Source: an uncultured Peptococcaceae bacterium (GTDB taxonomy: Bacteria > Bacillota > Peptococcia > Peptococcales > Peptococcaceae). From it: a DNA stretch of 9,768 bases. This document shows positions 1 to 7,157 of this stretch, piece by piece. The DNA is taken from NCBI GenBank assembly GCA_900556545.1, contig USPE01000060.1, positions 1-9,768 on the forward strand, read 5' to 3'. A program made the position numbers and the translations under genes. The notes beneath the pieces were generated by a model, which saw nothing but the letters and a program-made list of their open reading frames with translations, had not been told where the DNA came from and made no database searches. Every line of letters begins with the position of its first letter. Position 1 is the first letter of the stretch.

Positions 1-1
1 T

Positions 2-643
2 ACAACAAGTGATACCAATGTAACAGAGCCAGAGGTAATCATTCCTGTGGTGTCTGAGGAAGACAGCTGGAAAACTGTTTTGGTCAATAACAGTCATGCG
101 CTGGCGGATGGATATGTGCCTGAATTGGTGACTGTAGATAATACTAATTTTAAGTTTGATGCCAGAGCAGCAGAGGATTTAAACACTATGCTGCAGGATG
201 CACGGGCAGAGGGTTTAGCACCAATGATTTGTTCTTCGTATCGGGCGTGGGAACGGCAAACAGCCTTATTTGAAAAGCAGGTAGCAAAACAGCAGGCAAC
301 AGGGTTGTCTTATGAGGAAGCCTATGAAAAAGCGAAAACCGTTGTGGCCTATCCTGGCACCAGCGAGCATCAGACCGGTTTGGCAACGGATATTGTGGCA
401 ACCAGCCATCAGCTGCTGGATGATTCTCAGGCTGAAACTGCGGAACAGCAATGGCTGATGGAAAACAGCTGGAAGTATGGTTTTATTTTGCGTTATCCGT
501 TAGGAAAAAGCGAGTATACCGGCATTATTTATGAACCATGGCATTATCGGTATGTGGGAAAAGAAGTGGCGCAGTATATCACCGAAAATGAATTATGCTT
601 AGAAGAATATTGGCAGCTGGTGGAAAATCAGCAGGCACAATAA
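2..643 (+). CDS. D-alanyl-D-alanine carboxypeptidase, VanY/peptidase M15B family (5' partial)
   Basis: The product is a zinc metallopeptidase of the VanY type, expected outside the membrane, where it removes the terminal D-Ala from peptidoglycan stem peptides. The family signatures are all visible: SSYRAWERQ (around nt 233-259), the zinc motif SEHQTGLATD with His at nt 368-370 and Asp at 389-391, and EPWHYRYVG with the third zinc ligand His at 542-544. The catalytic domain appears complete. The frame is open back to the first bases of the window (TTSDTNVTEP... before the GTG at 47), and this stretch looks like the low-complexity linker that usually follows a signal peptide or N-terminal membrane anchor in these proteins. 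The true start is therefore most likely upstream of the window and the GTG at 47 is not a real start. The gene ends with TAA and is followed by a hairpin terminator, so it is probably the last gene of its transcript. It has no obvious functional link to the genes downstream. Confidence 0.9.
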   Translation, partial: TTSDTNVTEPEVIIPVVSEEDSWKTVLVNNSHALADGYVPELVTVDNTNFKFDARAAEDLNTMLQDARAEGLAPMICSSYRAWERQTALFEKQVAKQQATGLSYEEAYEKAKTVVAYPGTSEHQTGLATDIVATSHQLLDDSQAETAEQQWLMENSWKYGFILRYPLGKSEYTGIIYEPWHYRYVGKEVAQYITENELCLEEYWQLVENQQAQ

Positions 644-668
644 TATAGTGACACTGTTGTAATATGTG

Positions 669-728
669 AAAAAAACGGAGCGGGATTATCAGGCCTTGAT
701 AGGTGCTGTGATTCTGGTCCGTTTTTTT
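669..728 (+). terminator. Rho-independent terminator-like hairpin after the VanY gene
   Basis: A perfect 11-bp stem pairs AAAAAAACGGA (669-679) with TCCGTTTTTTT (718-728), giving a T-run on the 3' side that starts 78 bases after the stop codon. The apical region is long (38 nt) and contains its own small hairpin, TATCA (687-691) with TGATA (697-701). The structure is thus branched rather than a simple compact hairpin. Most of the outer stem is A:T pairs, so its strength is uncertain. Confidence 0.55.
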
Positions 729-782
729 ATTTTATGAAATTATGTTAAAAGAAGCATTATAAAAAAGAAATAGAATTTATAG

Positions 783-811
783 TTGTAATTTTTTTCTGGA
801 TTCTGCATAAT
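783..811 (+). promoter_or_regulatory. Candidate sigma-A promoter for the multidomain gene
   Basis: TTGTAA (783-788) and CATAAT (806-811) are separated by exactly 17 bp and match the -35 and -10 consensus at 4/6 and 5/6 positions. The pair lies after the upstream terminator and about 60 bases before the ATG at 872, where a promoter is expected. The region is AT-rich, so a chance match is possible. The promoter before yceG has the same -35 hexamer and the same spacing. Confidence 0.4.
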
Positions 812-871
812 AAAAGGAGCATAAATTATCAAGAAAATGGCAGAAATAAATATAGAAAAGAAGGTGGAGAA

Positions 872-3800
872 ATGACACAGATTGTTGACGAGATGCAAGT
901 GATTTTTGAACAGAATGTGATATCGGAATTTTTTCTCCAGCAGCCTCAGTTATTATTGCGGCGGGCGGAAACACAGCAGGAGGAATTAAAATATGGTGTG
1001 ATTGCTTTATTGGAGCAGCCAGAGCCATGGAATTGTGCCGATGTGGTAGCGTTGTGTCGAGAAATATGTCCGCAATGGTATCAGCAGGAACCAAAACAGG
1101 GTTGGCTAGAGTACAGTTATTGGTATATTATCAGCTGGTCTTATCCAGATAGTGTGCTGATGGAGTTTCCGGAACAGTTTCAGAATGGTGTGCAGTTTTT
1201 TATTCGCGTTTTGCGGTGTATGCTGGACTATGTGCGAATGCATAAAGCTTTTGATCGGTTTAGTGATTTTGAATTTTTGGATTTGGCAACCTTTCCTGAT
1301 CATGTGATAAAAGAAGAATATGAACGATTTTTATATTATTTTCGTAAGCTTTATCTCTATGAGTTGATGTATATCGGTAAAGAAATTTTTTATTTTAATA
1401 CATTAAGTCATATTGCCGGTGTTCATTATGTTGCCATGCATGTGGCCAGACAATTAAAAGAAGCCGGTGTACCTGTTAATTTGGCGTTGGTTTCCGGAGC
1501 AGCAGTTGGCCATGATATTGGCAAATTTGGCTGCAAGGCTGCGGAAATGAAACGGATGCCCCACTTGCATTATTATTACACCGGTCAATGGTTTGAAGAG
1601 AAAAATATGCCTACCATTGCCCATATTGCAGTCAATCATTCCACTTGGGATTTAGAGCTGGAAAATTTACCGTTGGAATCCCTGATTTTGATTTATGCAG
1701 ATTTTCGTGTGCGTCGGGAAGACTGTGATGCCCCAAAAGAAAAAATGGGCATTTTCTCTTTAGAAGATTCTTTTCATATCATACTTAGTAAATTGGAACA
1801 TGTAGATGCTGCCAAAGAGCGGCGCTATCGATATGTATATGCCAAGCTAAAGGATTTTGAAGACTATATGTGCAGTCTTGGTGTCAACATCGATTTAAGC
1901 AGCAGGGAACTGCAACCGGTGCAGCCAAAAGATATTGCGTTGGTAGATGCTCAGGAAGCCATTGTCAATTTTAAATTTTTGGCTATCCGTCATAATATTT
2001 GGCTGATGGAGTTTTTAAATACCGAAACTTCTTTCGGTACCTTGTTGGAAGCAGCCAGAAGTGAGAAGGACTGGAAAAATACAAGGGCGTATATTCATAT
2101 TTTTGAGGAATATTATACCTACATGACCCAGCGGCAAAAAAGCATGACTCTTAATTTTCTTTATGAACTGTTGATGCATCGGGAAGGTGATATCCGGCGG
2201 CAGGCTGCTGCATTGATGGGGAAGATTATTGTACGATACGATGAAATCAACCGCAAGGCGTTGCCTGATGGTGTAACGCTGCCAGTGGGCCAGACCACCA
2301 GTCTTACCTTATGGCAGAAATATATCAATATGATTATCATGCCTGATCATAAGATTACAGAACGGCATAAGCGGTGGCTGGGGTATACCTTGAAAAATGT
2401 CGTGACTGTTGTATTGGAAAACAGTTCGGAAGAAGAAAGCTATCAATATTTAGATTCTCTGCTGTATTATTATCACGAAGCCCATTGGGATGATGAAACA
2501 GGCTTTGTTTTGATGGATACTTTGATTTCGGTGCCGTTGCAGCTCTGTGAGCCCTTTCAGCTGCAGGAGCTGGTTGAATTTACCCAGGCCATTTTGCAGC
2601 GGCCCAATTTAGAATTGCAGGCGGCGGCGCTGCGTTTTTTGCAATATCTTTCCGGTTATTCCCATTTGTATTCCAGCGTAAAAAATGCAATATTGGCCAT
2701 GCTGTCGGAAATGCAGACTGTACAGATGCCTGTCGGTTTTCGGTATAATCTGATGAGAATCTACAGACAGTTCGGTGCTGATGATCTGGTTGAGAAACTA
2801 CAGTTATCCGGGATAGAAGAACAACAGGCGGTATCAGAACTGTTTTTGGAAAATTTAAAGGTTGCTACGCCGTGGATGCTCAAATTGACCAATATTGATT
2901 TTTTGCTGGAAGTGGCACAGGAACGGCGTTCTATTTCGTTGTTGCAGGTGGCTGCACATTTATCTAATATTTTAAAAGTAGGTGAACGGATTAGCGTGCG
3001 TCACAGAGCAGGACAAGGGCTGGTTTCTATTGCGCCGCTATTATCTCTGGAAGAACGTAATGAGTTGGTAATTGAGTTGACCAAAGGGTTGGAAATTGGT
3101 GAATATGAGTTTTCCAAATATATTCCTGAATATTTAGGACAGATTGCTTTGTATTTACAGCCGCAGGAATTGGATGAAATTATTCAGGATATCCAGAAAT
3201 TGCTGCGTAACGCCAATAATCGTGTGGTATCGGTGGCGTTAAATACGCTGGGTGTTATGTTAGAATATTATCCAGCTTATCAGCAGCGGTTCGGAGAAGA
3301 TGATATTGTCATTGAGGAACGACGCCGAGTAATTTTAGGAATGCTGCTCAGCGGTTTATCCAGTTATGACGAAGAAGTAAACTCGGAAGCCTTTATCGTG
3401 TTGGGCCATCAGTTATTTGGTTCTGTGCGGTTATCATTGGAAGAAAAATATAAGATTTTCTATTTAATTTATAAACGAATGTTGATTTTAATTCATGACA
3501 AAGAACTGAATGGTTTGTCTTTCTTTAATCGGGCTGGTTCCTTGAACCATATTTATCGGTTCATTTCTGATTATCTGATGGAGTATGGTCGGTTTGATAT
3601 TCCTGAAATAGAACGAATCGCTTTTTTCCCTGGCACTTTTGACCCTTTCTCGTCCAGCCATAAAGGCATTGTGCAGGAAATTCGCAATCTGGGTTTTCAG
3701 GTTTATCTGGCATTAGATGAATTTTCGTGGTCAAAAAAAACACAGCCGCGGATGACCAGGCGGCAAATTATTGTTATGTCGGTGGCCGATGAAGAAAACG

Positions 3801-5740
3801 TATATCTGTTTCCTGACGATATTCCTATCAATTTGGCCAATGATGGAGATATGGCTCGACTGCATAGTCTGTTTCCTGGCAAAGAGGTTTATATTGTAGT
3901 GGGCAGTGATGTAATTTTAAACGCATCCTCTTACAAAAAAGAACCGAAGCCGGGCTCCATCCATTCTTATAATCATATTGTGTTCCGGCGGGCGCAGGGG
4001 ATGGATGCTGAAACCACTGCGGAGTTAGAACAGCGTATCGAGCAGACTGTGCGGAATTCTGTGCAGGGCGATTTGATTTATTTAACATTGCCCACTTATT
4101 TGGAAGATATCAGTTCGACCCGTATTCGGGAAAATATCGACTGTAACCGGGATATTTCCAATCTGATCAGTCCTTTGGCGCAGAATTATATTTACCATTA
4201 TGGACTGTATTTGCGAGAGCCGCAATATAAGCCAATTTTGCAGGCGAAAAATATGAAATTTGACTTCGTAACCGAAGAAAGTTCGCAGGAGGTTTATCAG
4301 CTATTGGTCAGCTTTTCTCAGATGGATGATTTAATGGATATTTTGTCTGAGCATTGGCAAAAGCCTAATGCTATGCTGACTTTATTGAAGGATAGCAGCC
4401 AGGAGCAGCGGATTGTAGCCTTTGCACTGTCCTACACACTGGAAACAACGGATATGTATGGTGTTTTTCAGAACGCTCATGTTGTGGAATGGCTACGCAA
4501 ACGAATTTTTGGTAAGATCGCGGTATTAACTGGTATCTATCAGCTTCCCGATATCAAAATCAAAAATGGTGAGCAATTATTGCTGACAGAAACAATCAGT
4601 CATTATCTGGAGCAGGATTACGGATACAGTATCTATTATGGTGCTGATGATGAGGCGGTAAAATCAGTGCTGCAGCGGCAGGGATTTTTACCAGCGCCGA
4701 TGGAGCAGAAAAATGCAGTTTTGTATCTGGTGGATATGCGTTCTCCTCTGACACTGTTAAAGAATATAGAGACGACAATCAAAGAGCCATTTAATCGAAA
4801 TGAACGGTTACTGGCTGTGGTAGAGCAAAGTCATCATAGGCTGCAGGAAATCATGACTGAGTTGTATCCGGGTAATCTGGTGCTTTCTATTGATGCGGGA
4901 ATTATGCACCATAAAATGCTGCAAAAAATTACTCGAGCCAATCATGTGCCAAATGAGCCGTTACCGGTACGCAAGTTGGGAAAAAATATGTGTGTGCCTT
5001 TTGGTAAAATTCTACGTGGTATGGTGGTGCCTAATACTGTCACTAAAACACTGCACAGTGAAAAGGTATATGATGGGGCCATTAAACAGTTTAGCATTCA
5101 AAATTTCCCATTTTATTCTACTTTAGAAAATCAGGTGCGTACCATAAAATCCTTTGACCGTCCAGTAATTTTGGTGGATGATTTACTGCACAAAGGCTAT
5201 CGAATTCAGGGACTTTGGCCTATTTTGGAACAGGAACAAGTGCAGGTGGATCGTATGGTAGTGGGCATTTTATCTGCGCGGGGCAAAGATTTAATTGGTG
5301 TGCGGAACTGTCCTGTAGAAAGCGCTTATTTCTTGCCTCGTTTGCGGGGTTGGTATGTGGAATCCACATTGTATCCGTTTATTGGCGGAGATATGGTAGC
5401 TCGGCAGGAAGAAACAGATGCTAATTTAATACCGTCTGTCAATTTCATTCTTCCTTATGTGGTGCCCAGCTATATGCGAGATGTGCAGCGGGATGCGTTA
5501 TATTATTTTTCACTGACCTGTTTGCAGAATGTGCATGATATCTTACAAGTATTAGAAGAAGAATATCAGAAAACTTTTGGCCGTCGACTAACCTTAGGGC
5601 GTTTGGGAGAAGCGATTATTTCTCCTCGCTGTCCGGATCGTGGCAACTGTGGGCAATATGATAAAAATATTGCAGCCTCCGTTTATGTGGAGGATGATAT
5701 TCAGCGTTTGGTACGGTTGGAGAGTATCATGGCAAAATAA
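872..5740 (+). CDS. Giant multidomain enzyme: HD hydrolase - HEAT-like - NadD-like nucleotidyltransferase - GNAT-like - PRTase-like
   Basis: This is a 1622-residue, probably cytoplasmic protein with no signal peptide or membrane segment that I can see. Residues about 170-290 form a YqeK-like HD domain: H180 (HIAGV), H214-D215 (GHDIGKFG), H231/H233, H256 (NHSTW) and D277 (YAD). Residues about 400-900 are helical with HEAT-like units, for example around 439, 579, 782 and 833. Residues about 915-1110 are a NadD-like nucleotidyltransferase with GTFDPFSSSHKG (921-932), VGSD (1010-1013) and SSTRIR (1081-1086). Residues about 1128-1290 resemble a GNAT acetyltransferase fold. Residues about 1330-1560 contain a PRPP-loop-like motif, VILVDDLLHKGYR (1432-1444), of type I phosphoribosyltransferases. 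The start at 872 has AAGGTGGAG immediately upstream (861-869). Neighbours are a CitE-like lyase, YceG and TelA, which suggests a Ter-type stress module making or remodelling a nucleotide-like compound. The domain calls for HD, NTase and PRTase rest on motifs; the GNAT and HEAT calls are weaker. The overall function is inferred. Confidence 0.85.
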   Translation: MTQIVDEMQVIFEQNVISEFFLQQPQLLLRRAETQQEELKYGVIALLEQPEPWNCADVVALCREICPQWYQQEPKQGWLEYSYWYIISWSYPDSVLMEFPEQFQNGVQFFIRVLRCMLDYVRMHKAFDRFSDFEFLDLATFPDHVIKEEYERFLYYFRKLYLYELMYIGKEIFYFNTLSHIAGVHYVAMHVARQLKEAGVPVNLALVSGAAVGHDIGKFGCKAAEMKRMPHLHYYYTGQWFEEKNMPTIAHIAVNHSTWDLELENLPLESLILIYADFRVRREDCDAPKEKMGIFSLEDSFHIILSKLEHVDAAKERRYRYVYAKLKDFEDYMCSLGVNIDLSSRELQPVQPKDIALVDAQEAIVNFKFLAIRHNIWLMEFLNTETSFGTLLEAARSEKDWKNTRAYIHIFEEYYTYMTQRQKSMTLNFLYELLMHREGDIRRQAAALMGKIIVRYDEINRKALPDGVTLPVGQTTSLTLWQKYINMIIMPDHKITERHKRWLGYTLKNVVTVVLENSSEEESYQYLDSLLYYYHEAHWDDETGFVLMDTLISVPLQLCEPFQLQELVEFTQAILQRPNLELQAAALRFLQYLSGYSHLYSSVKNAILAMLSEMQTVQMPVGFRYNLMRIYRQFGADDLVEKLQLSGIEEQQAVSELFLENLKVATPWMLKLTNIDFLLEVAQERRSISLLQVAAHLSNILKVGERISVRHRAGQGLVSIAPLLSLEERNELVIELTKGLEIGEYEFSKYIPEYLGQIALYLQPQELDEIIQDIQKLLRNANNRVVSVALNTLGVMLEYYPAYQQRFGEDDIVIEERRRVILGMLLSGLSSYDEEVNSEAFIVLGHQLFGSVRLSLEEKYKIFYLIYKRMLILIHDKELNGLSFFNRAGSLNHIYRFISDYLMEYGRFDIPEIERIAFFPGTFDPFSSSHKGIVQEIRNLGFQVYLALDEFSWSKKTQPRMTRRQIIVMSVADEENVYLFPDDIPINLANDGDMARLHSLFPGKEVYIVVGSDVILNASSYKKEPKPGSIHSYNHIVFRRAQGMDAETTAELEQRIEQTVRNSVQGDLIYLTLPTYLEDISSTRIRENIDCNRDISNLISPLAQNYIYHYGLYLREPQYKPILQAKNMKFDFVTEESSQEVYQLLVSFSQMDDLMDILSEHWQKPNAMLTLLKDSSQEQRIVAFALSYTLETTDMYGVFQNAHVVEWLRKRIFGKIAVLTGIYQLPDIKIKNGEQLLLTETISHYLEQDYGYSIYYGADDEAVKSVLQRQGFLPAPMEQKNAVLYLVDMRSPLTLLKNIETTIKEPFNRNERLLAVVEQSHHRLQEIMTELYPGNLVLSIDAGIMHHKMLQKITRANHVPNEPLPVRKLGKNMCVPFGKILRGMVVPNTVTKTLHSEKVYDGAIKQFSIQNFPFYSTLENQVRTIKSFDRPVILVDDLLHKGYRIQGLWPILEQEQVQVDRMVVGILSARGKDLIGVRNCPVESAYFLPRLRGWYVESTLYPFIGGDMVARQEETDANLIPSVNFILPYVVPSYMRDVQRDALYYFSLTCLQNVHDILQVLEEEYQKTFGRRLTLGRLGEAIISPRCPDRGNCGQYDKNIAASVYVEDDIQRLVRLESIMAK

Positions 5741-5793
5741 ATGCCAATAATCTAAGTTGTTAATAGTTTCAATGTACAATAGAATGTAAAGAC

Positions 5794-5855
5794 AAAAAAG
5801 CCTTATAGATTTATGGTGTCATGCGACATACAATCTGTAAGGCTTTTGTTTTTGC
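5794..5855. terminator. Bidirectional terminator between convergent genes
   Basis: A 16-bp stem pairs 5796-5811 (AAAAGCCTTATAGATT) with 5832-5847 (AATCTGTAAGGCTTTT), with a single G:U wobble, around a 20-nt loop. TGTC/GACA (5817-5820 with 5825-5828) extends the helix inside that loop. On the plus strand it is followed by TTTTGTTTTT. On the minus strand the equivalent side reads TTTTTTGTC. It sits between the stop of the multidomain gene (5740) and the stop of the minus-strand lyase (5942), so it can serve both. Confidence 0.85.
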
Positions 5856-5941
5856 TTATGTTTAAGATGAAAGAAGTCAGGATAAACGTATTCCTGCATT
5901 AGTACATCACCAGGAACAATGTGGCAATTTTTGCAGAAGAA

Positions 5942-6934
5942 CTATTCTTGTCTGATGCCGTAATATTCTGCCAGTAATAGAATGCGCTGAGCCCAACGGT
6001 GATGGGTCTTGTATTCATTCATGCGCTGCGTCTGTGCGCCGCCGGATACATAATAGGGATTATGGGGATTCCAGTTTAAAATTTGGCAAGCATCGGCATA
6101 GTCGGCAGGCGAAACTTTAAGTCCCTCATTGACTACCGTGATTTGAGACGGATGAATGACTGTTTTGCCAATAAATCCATTGAGCAAATCTAATTCTAAT
6201 TCCCGTTTTAATCCAGTCTTCCATAGTTCAGTTTCATCCTGAAAATATTCCCATACCGGCGCAGATACTACGTAATTGGGCTGGAAAACGGTAAGAATAT
6301 CGCTAAGAATATTGGCTACCGGTAGGATATCATAAATGGTCTGATAAGGATGGCGACGCAAACCAAATAAATGGCACAGATCATTGCAGCCCACGCGAAT
6401 ATTGAGTACCTGCTGGTAATAAGGCTGCAGTAAATCCTTTAGCTGTTCCAATGTTTCAACTCTGGAACGCAAGGAAAGCAAAGAGGCATCCTCTAAGACA
6501 GGCATCATGAAAAAGGGGGTTGACCGGGAAGTGTGATTTGCATTTTCTAAAGCTGCCAGATAAGCGGATACATTTTCCAGAGAAAATTTAGGGAAAATAA
6601 ATCCAGTCAGTAGTTCGGCAGCTTGTCCCATTAGCTGTAATAGTGCGGCTATTTGTTCTGGACTGCGTAAGCGGATAAATAGCCGAGGCAGGTAGAATTC
6701 TTCTTGTTGTCGTTTTTGGTAGATGGTTTGTATGGTTTGAATGGCTTGTTGTTCTGCCTGAGGCAGATAAGCATCGTTGATAGTGTCTTCCAGGCACAGT
6801 GCTAGAGAAAATTTCGTACCAAAACGCTGATGGCAAATGGAATCTGCTACAGAAACTCGATTGGCCGGTGTATATAAAAGCGCCCCTATACGATAGGCGA
6901 GAGGCAGAGGTACTTGTGAAAAAATATGAGTCAT
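5942..6934 (-). CDS. CitE/HpcH-HpaI-like C-C bond lyase (TIM barrel), Ter-associated type
   Basis: A 330-residue cytoplasmic protein with the motif order of the citrate lyase beta subunit / HpcH-HpaI aldolase superfamily. These are Mg2+-dependent TIM-barrel enzymes that cleave or form C-C bonds in acyl-CoA or oxo-acid substrates. Visible motifs are LLYTPANR (19-26, compare LFVPGNR), CLED (47-50), IRLR (87-90), FPKF (114-117), MPVLED (144-149) with the likely metal ligand E148, VGCND (181-185) with the likely metal ligand D185, and GFIGKTVIHPSQI (253-265). The metal and substrate positions are retained, so it should be active. It resembles the divergent lyase family found next to Ter/YceG/TelA genes rather than true CitE, and no citF/citD or CoA-transferase gene is near. 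The start has a clear AAGGAG (complement of 6942-6947) 7 nt upstream. It converges with the multidomain gene and diverges from yceG. The substrate is unknown. Confidence 0.85.
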   Translation of the reverse strand: MTHIFSQVPLPLAYRIGALLYTPANRVSVADSICHQRFGTKFSLALCLEDTINDAYLPQAEQQAIQTIQTIYQKRQQEEFYLPRLFIRLRSPEQIAALLQLMGQAAELLTGFIFPKFSLENVSAYLAALENANHTSRSTPFFMMPVLEDASLLSLRSRVETLEQLKDLLQPYYQQVLNIRVGCNDLCHLFGLRRHPYQTIYDILPVANILSDILTVFQPNYVVSAPVWEYFQDETELWKTGLKRELELDLLNGFIGKTVIHPSQITVVNEGLKVSPADYADACQILNWNPHNPYYVSGGAQTQRMNEYKTHHRWAQRILLLAEYYGIRQE

Positions 6935-7044
6935 GCGGATACTCCTTTATTTGTTGCATGCAAGGCAGCAGAACATAGTAAAATGAAAAAATATATTACC
7001 TATTTATTTTTCGGTCTTGAACTGTTAATTCCCTGCTCTATCTA

Positions 7045-7073
7045 TTGTAAATGATAATAATTCTTGCTAAAAT
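7045..7073 (+). promoter_or_regulatory. Candidate sigma-A promoter for the yceG-telA operon
   Basis: TTGTAA (7045-7050) and TAAAAT (7068-7073) are 17 bp apart, matching consensus at 4/6 and 5/6. They lie about 85 bases before the yceG ATG, in the divergent intergenic region between the lyase gene and yceG. No equally good promoter is seen for the minus-strand lyase; a TATATT-like -10 around 6992-6997 (read on the minus strand) lacks a matching -35. Confidence 0.45.
7052..7066. promoter_or_regulatory. Possible Fur/PerR-like operator in the yceG promoter spacer
   Basis: TGATAATAATTCTTG matches the 7-1-7 Fur box TGATAATnATTATCA at 11 of 14 positions and the PerR box TTATAATnATTATAA at 10 of 14. 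The left half-site is perfect for Fur and the right half is degenerate. It falls exactly between the candidate -35 and -10 elements, where a bound repressor would block transcription. The AT-rich setting makes chance similarity quite possible. Confidence 0.25.
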
Positions 7074-7140
7074 GAAACAAAATGTTGGGTAATATGGTAG
7101 TAATCAATCGTGAGTTCTATTTAGCATAGGTAAATAAAAT

Positions 7141-7148
7141 AAAGGTGG
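7141..7148 (+). promoter_or_regulatory. Ribosome binding site deciding the yceG start
   Basis: AAAGGTGG lies 9 nt before the ATG at 7158 but only 3 nt before the in-frame GTG at 7152. The spacing favours ATG 7158 as the start, making the protein two residues shorter than the longest reading frame. The multidomain gene is preceded by a very similar AAGGTGG. Confidence 0.6.
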
Positions 7149-7157
7149 GATGTGAAT

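Noticed and set aside
669..728. The long branched hairpin before the multidomain gene as a riboswitch.
   Set aside because: I could not match it to the conserved cores of riboswitch classes I know, it lies upstream of the candidate promoter at 783-811, and a terminator for the VanY gene accounts for it.
837..875. A 12-codon reading frame (MAEINIEKKVEK) whose TGA overlaps the ATG of the multidomain gene, resembling a leader peptide with ATGA coupling.
   Set aside because: The nearest Shine-Dalgarno-like sequence (AAAAGGAG, 812-819) is 17 nt from the ATG, too far, and the AT-rich composition makes such a short frame likely by chance.
5891..5916. Small hairpin TTCCTG/CAGGAA just downstream of the lyase stop.
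   Set aside because: Only 6 bp with a 14-nt loop and no T-run on either strand; the strong terminator at 5796-5847 explains the region better.
6588..6959. Minus-strand reading frame of 123 codons overlapping the start of the lyase gene.
   Set aside because: It lies in another frame of the well-supported lyase, has low-complexity Ser/Thr-rich composition and no family motif.
7073..7078. TGAAAC, resembling an ECF sigma (sigma-W/M/X) -35 element upstream of yceG.
   Set aside because: No CGTC/CGTA -10 element follows at 16-17 bp; the hexamer overlaps the end of the better sigma-A-like promoter.
6996..7133. Inverted 8-bp repeat TTACCTAT (6996-7003) / ATAGGTAA (7126-7133) in the divergent region.
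   Set aside because: One such pair is about what chance gives in an AT-rich region of this size, and the two copies are not symmetrically placed relative to the two starts.
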